A DNA stretch of 64,000 bases, from NCBI GenBank assembly GCA_964035795.1, contig OZ038323.1, positions 432,956 through 496,955 on the forward strand, read 5' to 3'. The position numbers were made by a program, and so were the translations under genes. The stretch is from Pterobdella sp. o SKG-2022. Taxonomy: Eukaryota; Annelida; Clitellata; Hirudinida; Piscicolidae. Shown one piece after another: positions 12,244 to 22,249 of the stretch. Each line of letters starts with the position of its first letter. Within the stretch, counting starts at the first letter, position 1. The notes beneath the pieces are model-generated. The model did not search any database, was not told where the DNA came from, and saw only the letters and a program-made list of their open reading frames with translations.

Positions 12244-13139
12244 CCAAAAAACGTTTGTACACTGCATGTTTGATAAATAATTGTCAGTTCAGTCAGCCTA
12301 GAACTAAAAGCGTTAGTCATCAAATCTTAAAGTAACGGGTTCAGTACTTCAATGACAACAATTTGATGTGTGAAAATTTACATGGATTTCACCAAAAGTT
12401 TCATTGCCACTATACTCAAAATTTTTTTGCCATTTTATATACTCCTTATCTTTTTAGAGACATCGTATGTATTTTTATAATACTGTTCTTTAAAAAAACA
12501 TTAAATGTGAGAAGTTTTGTAATTGCAAAAGCTACAATTTTAGCTAAGTATAGCCTGGTCTTGAGCATGATCTTAACTGAACCAAACTTTGTGTCTCCAA
12601 TTTGAGACTGCTTTTCTGCTATTACCTAGATAACAGTAGACTCCGGTAGCAGGTATCGAAAAACTGATATTTTGGTGTCATTGTCATTTGGGCTGCCGGA
12701 TGATCTTTCTTTTTGTTGACAACGGCAAAGCAAACTGCCCAAGTGTGGGAACGGCGGATCTTGAATTCGATAATTTCAAATTTGACTTGCAGTCTATAAA
12801 AATTTTTCTAAATAAAATGACCTATTTTAGAAATTTATAATACTATCAATAATCTGGACAGATCAACCTCAGTTACTGGGGCATGTACAGCAGTATAAGC
12901 TAATATGATAAATAAAATAGTCAATAGTAAAACTTCAAATTATAAGAATTTATAAAAACACGTAGAGATAATTTTTATTGAGCTGAAATTGTCATAATTC
13001 ATTACCTCAAGAAAAATTTTCTATACGTGTTCTCATAAATGCTCATACTTTGAAGTTTTACTGTTGAAAGTCAAGTTTACAAAAGAAGATACGATGTCTC
13101 TAAAAACAAACAATGAATAAGTGCCACTATGAAAAGTTT
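12244..13139. other. No gene seen
   Basis: AT-rich non-coding sequence without recognisable domains or repeats. Confidence 0.4.
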
Positions 13140-13215
13140 CATACCTAGCAAAACCTATGCTAACGTATTATGATGAGGGTACACTTATCAAAGATTCTAG
13201 CTTTTGTATCGAAAA
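13140..13215. mobile_element. Degenerate MITE-1-like fragment
   Basis: TATTATGATGAGGGTACACT followed by TATCAAAGATTCTAGCTTTT resembles the core of the MITE copies at 37.8 and 43.6 kb (TTTTATGATAAGGCTATACT, TATCGAAAATTATAGCTTTT). The palindromic partner arm is not clear here. Confidence 0.35.
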
Positions 13216-13382
13216 ATTCCTCAAATTTTATTTTTTGTTGAAAAAAACTCCTAGTCTTCATTTTTTGCTGCCTGAAGCATCTTCTAAATCACCTCATAAT
13301 TTCTGCCACTATATTTCTCTTCCATTTAGCCTAACTTTCTTTTTGAAACCACCTTCTTACTTTTTCAACAAGTTCATCCCTC

Positions 13383-14010
13383 CATCATCATCATCATCAT
13401 AAACCTTTATCCCTCCATCATCATCATCATAAACATTCATCCCTCCATCATCATCATCATCATAAACGTTCATCCATCCATCATCATCATCATCATCATA
13501 AACGTTCATCCATATATGATGATCATCATAAACGTTCATCCATCCATCTTTATCATCATAAACGTTCATCTCTCCATCATCACCATCATAAACGTTCATC
13601 CATCCATCATCATCATCATCATAAACGTTCATCTTTCCATCATCATCATCATAAACGTTCATCTCTCCATCATCATCATAAACGTTCATCTCACCACCAT
13701 CATCATCATAAACGTTCATCTCTCCATCATAATCATAAACGTTCATCTCTCCATCATCATAAACGTTCATCCATCCATCATCGTCATCATAAACATTCAT
13801 CTCTCCATCATCATCATAAACGTTCATTCATTTCTCCTTCATCATGATAAACGTTTACCCATCCATCATCATCATCATAAACGTTCATCTCTCCATCATC
13901 ATCATAAACGTTCATCCCTTCATCATCATCATAAACGTACATCCATCCATCATCATCATCATCATCATCATAAATTTTCATCTCTCCATCATCATAAACC
14001 TTCAATATAT
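13383..14010. repeat. Minisatellite, variable 21-36 bp units
   Basis: Imperfect units of the form ATAAACGTTCATC + CATC + (ATC)n. The unit length varies through the number of ATC triplets. Because units are multiples of three, long frames stay open on both strands (NVYDDD(D/G)WM on minus, INVHLSIII on plus). These frames are a by-product of the repeat and are not called as genes. Confidence 0.95.
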
Positions 14011-14189
14011 TTATTTCTTCACTATGTGAGGTTACACCAAACCATTTCAATGCTAGCCAATGTCTTTGAACCAAACTCAACAATTAAATATTCATTCCTA
14101 ATTCTTTTTGATCTTTATCCCGCAAATTACTTTCACTATATTTTAATATTTACCTATTTCAATGCTTTCCCCACCTTTTTTTTTACCCG

Positions 14190-15420
14190 AGCACCCTAGT
14201 TCTGTTGGGTGCTCTTAATGTCCCCATCAAGACCGTCCAGTGGTCGAGGAGCTCAGCCGCTCTCACGAAGTCGGTTCACAGACTCTCGGGACCCAGTGTG
14301 GTACTTATTTTGGGGCAGGTGAAGAGGTTAGGGGTGTCATGAAGATGTGTGTGGCAGTGGGCATGAAGGTGAGGTTTTGTTGAGGTATGAGAGGATGAAG
14401 GGCGATTTGTTTGATCTGAGTTGGGCGAGAGTGCGGCAAGTGTGGTGGTCTAGGGTGGTTTTCGATTCATGAATGGGTAGGGGTTGCTTGCTGAGGATTT
14501 TTTTGTGAGTGGATGATATGTAGTCATGAACTATTTTTGTGTGTATTGGTTTCATGTTGTTTCTAATTTGTGTGTGAGAGGTGTTCTGGGAGGAGGGTAT
14601 GTTTAGGGTGTAGTTGATGTTGTTGTTGATAGTGGATTGTTTTTTGTACCTGAGGTGAGCTTCTTGTGTGATGAGTGGGGTGGGAGGCTTTTTGTATGAG
14701 TTGTGATGCGTGAAGTTTGAGATGGTTTTAGAGTGGAGGTGTTGGTGTCTAGGGTGCAGCCGGTGATTGTTCTCAGGGCTGCGTTTTGGATTTTTTGGAG
14801 TTTGTTGAGGAAGGTGGATGAGATGATGGGTGACCAGATGGTGTTGGTCTATTCGATGATGCGAAAGAGTAATGTTTTGTATGTGGTGATGAGTGTTTCT
14901 TTGCTTTTTTCCCAGTGTGTTGATGTGAAGAGTTTCAAGAGATTGAGTGTTTTTTTTTTGCTTTTGTGATGGTGTTGTCTGTGTGGGTGGAGAATTTTAG
15001 TTTAAGGTCAAAATTTAAGCCAAAGATGGTAAGGTTGGAAGTGGTGAGGATGGGAGTGTTGTTGATGTGGATGTTCACTGGTTTGTTCTATTCTGAAGGG
15101 TCGGGGGTCATGAGTGTTGTTGTGGTTTTGGTAGGGTTGATTTGTAGGTTGTTATTGTGGGCCCATGTATGTATCTCGTTAAGATATAGGAGGAGGTTCT
15201 GGATGGCTGTGTTAGTGTTGGAGGGGAATGATGTTATGGTGATGTCGTCTGCGTAGGTGATGAGGTTGAGTGAGTTGATTTTGAGGAGTGGTATGTCTGA
15301 AAGGTATGTTAAATAGTGTTGATGATAGGACGCCCCCTTGAGGAACTCCTTTTTTGTTTGTTTGGATGTATGATTGTTGTATGAGGCACCATAATCATGG
15401 TAGTGCATGATGTGAAAGGC
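14190..15420 (-). mobile_element. LINE E, 5'-truncated copy of the LINE G/H family
   Basis: Minus strand. RT motifs near 15300-15090 include LITYADDITITSFPSNTNTA and NNNLQINPTKTTTTLMTPD, followed by C-terminal sequence to 14337. The 3' region at 14190-14340 (CCCTAGTTCT..., GGGACCCAGTGTGGT, TTTTGGGGCAGGTG) matches the 3' region of LINE H near 34.05 kb. It breaks off near 15420, within about 25 bp of the exon at 15444, so it is a 5'-truncated insertion in the intron just upstream. Confidence 0.8.
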
Positions 15421-15443
15421 TCGATGCACTTGTAGGGGGGGAG

Positions 15444-16089
15444 GCTCTTGTGGTGGAAGGGGGAATGCGCACATGGGCCAGAGACGTCTGCATGCTGTAC
15501 TTTGTGCTCAAGGCACCTACCTCTCAGTGGGAGCAGAAAGACCATGTTTGTGAGTGGAAGCTGCCCAAAGAAAATGGTGCGCATCTTTTGTAATCAACCA
15601 ATTTTTTTTCGATTTCAATTTCGATTAAAAACTGTTATTTGCTCAATAGAGCGGCCCAAACTGCACACTTTTAACGATGAGTGTGGACAGGTGCAGGTGG
15701 CAAAAAGTGTGCACGAGCAGGATGACGGGGTGGTTCTCGCCATGGCCATCACAGGTGTGCACAATTTCATATTGCTTATCTCATACCTAATCAGAAAAAC
15801 ACAAAATCAAATTTTTCAAAGGCCATAAACACAATAGCTGGCAAGTTGATTGATGCACCAAACCACTTCCTAGTTAACCACACTTTTTGTAGGGGATTAC
15901 TTCATTACCTTATAACCTCTAATTCCACTCACAGGAACTTCGTCAAAAGATTCGTTAGTATCATGGATCAAGTTTCTAGAGACTACCAACCCATCCCTTT
16001 CCACCACACCCATTCTCTTCCAACTCACACATCACCCACCCACTTCATCACTGCAACCATCAAACCACCTACCTGCCTCTCATCATTAA
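15444..16089 (+). CDS. Unrecognised gene, last three exons
   Basis: Three exons join in phase. 15444-15576 has GAG or TAG acceptors and reads ALVVEGGMRTWARDVCMLYF then VLKAPTSQWEQKDHVCEWK; its donor is G|GTGCGC. 15650-15754 has acceptor CAATAG, reads RPKLHTFNDECGQVQVAKSV then HEQDDGVVLAMAIT, and has donor G|GTGTGC. 15935-16089 follows TTCCACTCACAG, reads TSSKDSLVSWIKFLETTNP and ends in a Ser/Thr/Pro/His-rich tail with TAA. Phases are 1/2 nt at both joins. AATAAA at 16113-16118 lies 24 bp after the stop. The second and third cysteine-containing segments look like a folded domain, but I do not recognise the family. Upstream exons are missing or are those at 11956-12243. An alternative readthrough of the second exon would end at 15828. 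Confidence 0.5.
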
Positions 16090-16112
16090 AACTACCTTGC
16101 TTAAATTAAAGG

Positions 16113-16118
16113 AATAAA
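16113..16118 (+). promoter_or_regulatory. Candidate polyadenylation signal AATAAA
   Basis: The canonical hexamer lies 24 bp after the proposed stop codon of the gene at 15444-16089 and supports that 3' end. Confidence 0.45.
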
Positions 16119-16119
16119 A

Positions 16120-16970
16120 TTGTGATTAATTTTTCTCAAAATTGTGCATCATAAAAACACAACAGTGTTTTCAAGTTTTTATAATTCACATAAAGAATAA
16201 AAGATACTTTTCGTATGCTTGATATGGAAGGTCCAAAAGATGAGCACGAGAAAGTTTTGCAACCAGTGGTGTCGCATCAAGTTTTAAGCGTGTTCAAAAG
16301 CACAACAAAATAAAAAATATATTTATATAGTTGTATTCTTAAAATATATTCGTAAATATTTAATAAAGTCTATCCACATCTTAAAACTCGTAATTTATAT
16401 TTAATCTGTCTGAAAGCTTTGGACATACTCTACCATCTGGCACTCTCTTAGGAGCAGTTTAAAGACTTGAAAGCCAGGCTGGTAATGGTTTTGAATATGA
16501 AAGAATAAGTTTCGAATTTGAACGATGGAGGCTTAGAAAGTGTCAAATTTAAATATGGCAGAGGACTTTTCTTGATATCCCGTCGTAACTGGTGTTTATG
16601 TAGCTTTGGAAAAGCAGATTCTGAGTAGCTAAAGAATACTTTTGAAGGCAGAAGTAGGTCGTTTTTGACATTTTAAAACCAGAAAAGTTAGTGATGATTT
16701 TTTTTGTGAAGGAATTGAAACTGATGATGCCATTAAAGTTACACTATGCATTGAGAGTATTGCAATATGAATGGATGCAAGTTAGAGTGCTACAGCCACG
16801 CTGCTTGTTAGTTACTGCTTAATCTAATCGAGTTCACTTTTCAAAATTGAGTTTTAGTTTGAAAGATAGAAAAAAAACCAAAAAGTGTTGCAAAATATCT
16901 TGAAAGCATCTTTTGTAGTGCACCTTGAACAGTAAGTTTAACTCGAACGTTAAAAGCTCTTTACCATTTA
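16120..16970. other. No gene seen
   Basis: AT-rich intergenic sequence. No frame with recognisable motifs was found on either strand. Confidence 0.4.
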
Positions 16971-16972
16971 AC

Positions 16973-17090
16973 ACAATACTAAGCTTTTCGTGAAATATAT
17001 TATTTGTTCAATAATTTAAGAAAATTTATAAAAGCTCCATAATACGTAGCGCCAAGCTTGCCGATTTACGACGAAAAGCTTAGTATTTTA
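16973..17090. mobile_element. Short palindromic element with AATACTAAGCTTTTCGT arms
   Basis: AATACTAAGCTTTTCGT at about 16976 is mirrored by ACGAAAAGCTTAGTATT at about 17069-17085, with roughly 75 bp between. It looks like a small MITE or the ends of one. The core AAGCTTTTCG also marks the ends of the Penelope-like element at 25-27 kb and occurs near 33.43 and 50.51 kb. Confidence 0.5.
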
Positions 17091-17231
17091 AAGTGAAACT
17101 TCATTGAGAGTTGTACTTCAATCAGCCTGCCTCGAAACCATGTGGTGTTTTGAGACACACGAAGCTTTTTATTTTTAAAAATTTAATCGCTTAGTTTTAT
17201 GAATAACTTGTTCACTGGCAGTTGCAGAAGA

Positions 17232-20200
17232 ATGAAGGTACTGTACTTGGAAAGAGTGTCTTGTGACATGCCATGGGGCTTCCGAATGGTGGGTGGTTGT
17301 GATTACGGCCAGCCCATCATCGTGCACAAGGTATCAAGTCTTTTCACTTTTCATTTATTTCGAGGGTTTTCTTATCTTAGCTTTGGTAATTTCTGGTATG
17401 TCTATCCACATTCTGCTTTTTTGCTTCAAATTTGACAACATTTTTACCAATTTTACCGCAAAATCCTGTTTAAGCTCCTTTTTCTACCATAAAAATAAAA
17501 CCCATGATTTTTTCAATCATTTGTTAATATTCTGGTATATAATGATCGAAAAAGATGAAAACAAAATAGCTTATTGAAGCGAGTGATGAATGAGTGAGGC
17601 AAAACTAATGCACTTTTAAAGAGCTTTATAATAGGGAATATAAATTGACTGAGTGATGAAAAGCATGAGTGGCTGATTTGAGTGGTGACAGGTGAGTGGG
17701 GGTAGCATTGCGTGGGGGAACTTGATGCCGGGGGATGTGTTGTTGGAGGTGATGGGCATGCCGACCCAGCACATGACACACAACGAGGCCATGCAGGTCG
17801 ATTTTTATTTACTTTCTCAATATTATCAAACTGGTCTTTAGAGTATATAAAACTTGAGGTCTTCACAGGCGATCAAATCTGCGGGAACCACCTTGCAGCT
17901 GGCAGTCTCCAGGTTAGTCTCTATTAATACCAGCCATAGATACTTCATAATTCAACTGCAACTATCATAGTATTCATCTTTTACAAGCATTCCATTATAA
18001 TATGCTAAAAGTATTAGAAAAGTTAGGTCCAAAAGCAGCTTGGAGTCTGCATAAATTGAAGTAGTTCGTGCCATAGAATTTGAATCTAGTCACAGTTTTC
18101 ACATACAATAGGGGAATGAGAGATTTTGCACCGAGGAATAGAAATATTTAAACATGGCATAGAAAATGCTGAAAGAGTGTTTGAAAAGATTGAGAAGTTG
18201 GCTTGAGAAGCCGCAATATGAGCTCAACATAAGCCGCAATATAAAACCAACATAAGCCGCGTTTTTTTCAAAAAGATTTGGAAAAAGTCTAAATTAAAAA
18301 TAAAAATTGTTATATTTGATTTATAAGCTTAAGAGTTTGAAAGAGTATTAGAAGGAAGGGAATGGACATATAGGGTGACACGTGTTTTAGAGGTTTTAGC
18401 ACAGGTAATGAGCATATACGACGGAAATCGAGTAAGGGTTCTATCTGAAAGTTGAATAATTTCTTGTGCCGATGTAGCAATCATTCCACATCAAAGACTG
18501 GAAATATATTTGCAGACCAATGTCTTCTAAGGTAGTTCACCCGGGTAGTAACGTGAGGGGGAAGAGGGGGGTTTGAATTTTTGTAAAATCTAGATGAGCA
18601 GCTAGATTTTGTTTAAAAAATCGTTTTCACGCACATAATTCGTTTAACTAATGCTGACTAATCCACCTTTAGAACTGTCATCTCAACATTTGATGTCCAA
18701 CACTTTCACCTCTACTATAACCAGACCAACTGTCGCTGGGCATCAATTTATTACCATTGTTATTTTTAATAGTGGACATTAAAGAATATGAACTAAGCTC
18801 AATGTATGAACTTTTATATGCACTTTACTGAGTTCTTTCAGGTGACACCATGTCAAACTTGAGAAAGAAATTTTGTAGATGAAGAAAATTTTAAAATTAA
18901 GGTTGAGAATCAATATTTGGAGACGTAAAATAGCCGGAAATCAATATAATAGAAACGAAGGAATTAAGTTTTTCAATAAAACATAGTTTTTTTTTCTATT
19001 ATAATATTTGAAGAGTCAAGTGATTTAGTAAATTGAGTAAAAATAGGTTAGACCTATGTGGAGTTTGTTTTGAAAAAAAATTTTCTAGACTAGAAGACTT
19101 CATGTCTTGGTTGTAGTTGAAAAAAATGTTTTGTTAAATAAATCTGGCCTCTTTCAGAGAAGTGAAGACAAAACGACATTTAAGATCTTGGTGTCGTCAA
19201 GCAGAAAAGGCTTTCAACATTCTGGTCAAAAATATTCACAATTCTATTTTGTTGAGCAGTTTCTTAGGAATATCTTATGCTTTTATATATAATTCAATAG
19301 TTTTGTCAAGTTTTTTATCTTTTCAGAGACGAAGAAGACCCTCAAAAAGAGGCCTACCCCGTCATTTGCCAACCTCCACAGAGCAAAAACCAAAAGAGCT
19401 CGCTGGCTCTAGCGAAACCAGAATGTTTTGACTTCACTCCTGTGGTTGAGAGCTTAGAGGAGTGCAGTGAACCTCCACAACCCCCCATTCCTGCACCTCC
19501 CGTACGTTATTTTTTAAAATTACTTGATAATGTAATTTCAACTCACTTAGTTGATAAGTGTTTTTTAAATATTTATCATTTAATGAACGTTCCAAGGGGG
19601 ATTACCAAGAGTATGACCCAACATGGAAGAACACCACCCTCCAAGAATGCACTGTACCCAGCCCACCTTCCTCTAATCTACCTGTCGACATCTTCTCAAA
19701 GAGCTCTGTTAAGCCGTTCACATACGTTACAGATATTCATGACATCCAAGCACAAAGAGAAAAGATTAAAAAAAGGTGTTGTGCTCGTTAAAAAATCATT
19801 AAAACAAGATTTTTTCTATTCTCGAAACGAACTAGTTGAATAATGATTAACAGAGGTCTCAGTCGGATGGTTCCCTCCTACCAAAGCCACATGCAGCTGC
19901 CCCCTGACAGGTCTGTTTCTTGCGATCAAACATGCACCCACTCCAAACCTTTCTCAACACATTACAGTGCCGTGGTGGAAAACCTGCAGTTCAACAGTCC
20001 CTTGCAATTGTATTCCTCAGATAACGTCGTTGACTCTCTCAAGATGCAAACGGGAGCTGACGTGGAACACATCGAGGGGTGAGAAGTCTCCAGAATTCGC
20101 CCGCTAAATAATGATAGTTCATAATTGATAAAAATAATTTATGAGAGTGAAACTAACTAGTTTGCAGAATAAGAAAGCCCTGGACATTCAACAGTCAGAA

Positions 20201-20344
20201 GTGTACAAAATGATACATACTCCTGAGGCAGATAGACCAAGGAACGTCGTGTTTCCAGGTGATCCGAACTTTAAGTTTGAAAATAAAAATATATTCAGTG
20301 CAAAATATGCTAGCATGAAACGAGACGTAAAACGACCATGGTGA
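17232..20344 (+). CDS. ALP/Zasp-type PDZ and ZM/DUF4749 protein (PDLIM/LDB3 family, no LIM), 7 exons
   Basis: Exons are 17232-17330, 17692-17796, 17869-17912, 19327-19501, 19597-19775, 19854-20078 and 20161-20344. All have GT/AG borders and continuous phase, giving 336 residues. Residues 1-83 form a PDZ domain: PWGFRMVGG carboxylate-binding loop, GSIAWGNLMPGDVLLEV, and MTHNEAMQAIKSAG, the signature of the ALP/Enigma/Zasp PDZ. Residues 246-254, QFNSPLQLY, begin the ZM/DUF4749 motif, which ends at SEVYKMI in the last exon. In this family the PDZ binds alpha-actinin at the Z-disc (established knowledge). No LIM domain follows, as in short Zasp/ALP isoforms. The start is ATG 17232; an upstream AG acceptor at 17227 means a further 5' exon is possible. 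A LINE remnant sits in intron 3. Confidence 0.88.
18001..18755. other. Intron 3 of the PDZ gene, nothing further seen
   Basis: Non-coding intron sequence with no recognised element before the LINE remnant at about 18.76 kb. Confidence 0.4.
18760..19090 (+). mobile_element. Decayed LINE A-family fragment in intron 3
   Basis: TCAATGTATGAACTTTTATA and GACACCATGTCAAACTTGAG match, with many changes, the segment at about 100-200 of the window (TCAATGCATGAAATTTTATA, GACACCATGTCAGGTTTGAG). The following bases retain traces of the zinc-knuckle region. It is an old relative of LINE A in the same orientation as the host gene. Confidence 0.6.
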
Positions 20345-20414
20345 TGGTGGTAAACTAAATAACTGAAAACATCTACTTGCGCGTTTTTTAGAAGCGCTCT
20401 TCCACAAAAATCTT

Positions 20415-20420
20415 AATAAA
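20415..20420 (+). promoter_or_regulatory. Candidate polyadenylation signal AATAAA
   Basis: The hexamer lies about 70 bp after the TGA of the PDZ gene, in a plausible position for the short isoform. Confidence 0.45.
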
Positions 20421-20639
20421 GTTAAGATTCTTGTAAAAAATTAAAATAGGGAAAAGATTTGAGAAGGTGAGGTATTTAAAAGAAAGAAGCGATAGGAAGC
20501 ATGAATTAGGAAGTAGGAATGAAAAATTTTTGGTGCGAGAAGGCAGACACTCCAAGGAAATGATATTAGATGAGAGTTAGAAAAAGCTTTAGTATAAGAG
20601 ATGATAGTGAAAGAGTGCCAGTAAAGGTCAATAAGAGAT

Positions 20640-21400
20640 AGAGGGTATTCAGGGGTAAGAGAGACCGATTTTAGTAAGAGGGTAAGTTTATTTGGTGGTT
20701 ATACAGTTACAGTAGTCAATGCGAGAAAACATGAGTTTGCTCAAAGGAGGAGAAGGTGAAAGGTATGCTCATGGAATGGAGAAGTGAGTTGGAAGTGTGA
20801 AAGTTGAAAATTAATTTTAAGAAAACTGAGTATATGGTTAGCTTTGTGTAAGTAAAACTGAGTATATGGTTAGCATTGTGTAAGTTGCGTAAGTGTGAAT
20901 GGAGTAGACTGGGCAAGATGTGGTTTTATGGTGAAGATGTAGTGGTGACTCAAATCACGGAATAAATGTGAATAATGGTGACGAGGAATCAGACACATAT
21001 GATGCATGCATTAAACCTCTTTCATTATATGGAAGACATGTGTTTCAATGCACATTGGTGGAAACGTTGGTACAGGTTGAAGACGTTGAGACCACTGGTT
21101 AGTACATCATGCAATGAGGCAGTTCTTTGGTGGAAATATGCGGCATAACGCTGTTGAAAACAAGGATTAGAAGTCAAAAGTTGAGGTGGTTTGGCCAAAT
21201 ATTGAAAATACCAAAAAATATTTTAACTTTGGGTGTACAATATGAAACTTGATGAGCGTAGACCAGTCATTAGGTCGAATGAAAGCCGGCAGTGTGTTGA
21301 AGATGACGTGAAATAGGTTAGAGTTGGAAAAACCAGGCTTTGTACAAAAGAAAATGGATATTCATGACTTTGTCACACCCTTTTTAAAAAAGGAAATAAA
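20640..21400 (+). mobile_element. Decayed LINE 3'-end fragment
   Basis: Broken plus-strand pieces recall the C-terminal part of LINE A/B. One is an RWFGQILKIP-like piece near 21185-21215, in place of RWFGHVMRR. Another is a G.MKAGSVLKMT stretch near 21280 that matches the usual KGRPKKTW segment. No frame survives. Confidence 0.5.
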
Positions 21401-21637
21401 ACCGTGGTGACGACGAAGCTGGGTAAGGGATAAAAACAAGGAAAAACAGAGTTTTTTTGCTGTCTTTTGTATAAGGAAGTTCAAAAAATTAATGGAAATA
21501 AATTAAAATATCTGAAAATTTTTATTGAATTGTACTTGATTTTAAACGTGAGAAGGAGCAAAAACGCCAGAAAAGAAAGACGACGAGACCTCAGGGATCG
21601 ACAGGTCGTCTATATACAAGCTATCTGGCTTTGGCAG

Positions 21638-21891
21638 GGGTACGTGCAATAAAACTTCTCACATGCGAATCAACAGCTGACACACCATTTGAAGGAAACA
21701 GATGCAACAAAGGTGTGCCTTCAAGGAGTTTCAGGATGCTACAGAACATGACAGGGTCCGACGACCTTTACCATGGTAAACTAACCACATTATGCACTCC
21801 ATACTCAAAATATATAAATGGCCCAGGACAGCGCCCAAGACAAGAGTCAACTGAAGCGACGCCTCAAGAATCCGAGTCAACGGACTTCTGA
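21638..21891 (+). CDS. Possible alternative last exon of the PDZ gene
   Basis: After a TTTGGCAG acceptor this frame reads VRAIKLLTCESTADTP, then VPSRSFRMLQNMTGSDD, and ends in TGA at 21891. A phase-1 donor inside the last PDZ-gene exon (TTTCCAG|GTGATC, exon end 20258) joins it in frame. The SFR.L..MTG string resembles a linker motif I recall from PDLIM5/LDB3 proteins. A longer isoform using this exon in place of the KRPW terminus is therefore plausible. It is inference; the exon could belong to another gene. Confidence 0.45.
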
Positions 21892-22249
21892 AAAGATTTT
21901 CGCAGTTTTTGATTTCTTATTCGATTTGGCCTGACAAAAACTAGTTGTAAATAGATGCATTTGAGACTTGTTTTTTCTTAACTTGAACACAAAATATTTT
22001 AAAGATCTTTTAAAATTTCATCTTGCATTCAAACTCGCTTGTAATAGGTTTTTGAAATTTATTGAAAATCACTTTTTTAATCGTTTAATTTTTAAAGTTT
22101 TTCTTTTCTTTCCAGTTCCGACTGTGGGAGAATAAAATTGTGCTTCAAAATGTTTAAGATTGAGCAAACAAGCACGCAGGCGAAGTTTATAATGGATTAT
22201 TTGAGCGAAAATGTATTTATGACTTATTTACAATTGAAATATAAGGGGG
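21892..22249. other. Intergenic, no gene seen
   Basis: AT-rich spacer between the convergent ends of the PDZ gene (plus) and SURF2 (minus). Confidence 0.45.

Noticed and set aside
13357..14199. Asp/Tyr-rich and Ile/His-rich frames as structural proteins
   Set aside because: They follow the ATC-triplet minisatellite on both strands and have no unique coding sequence.
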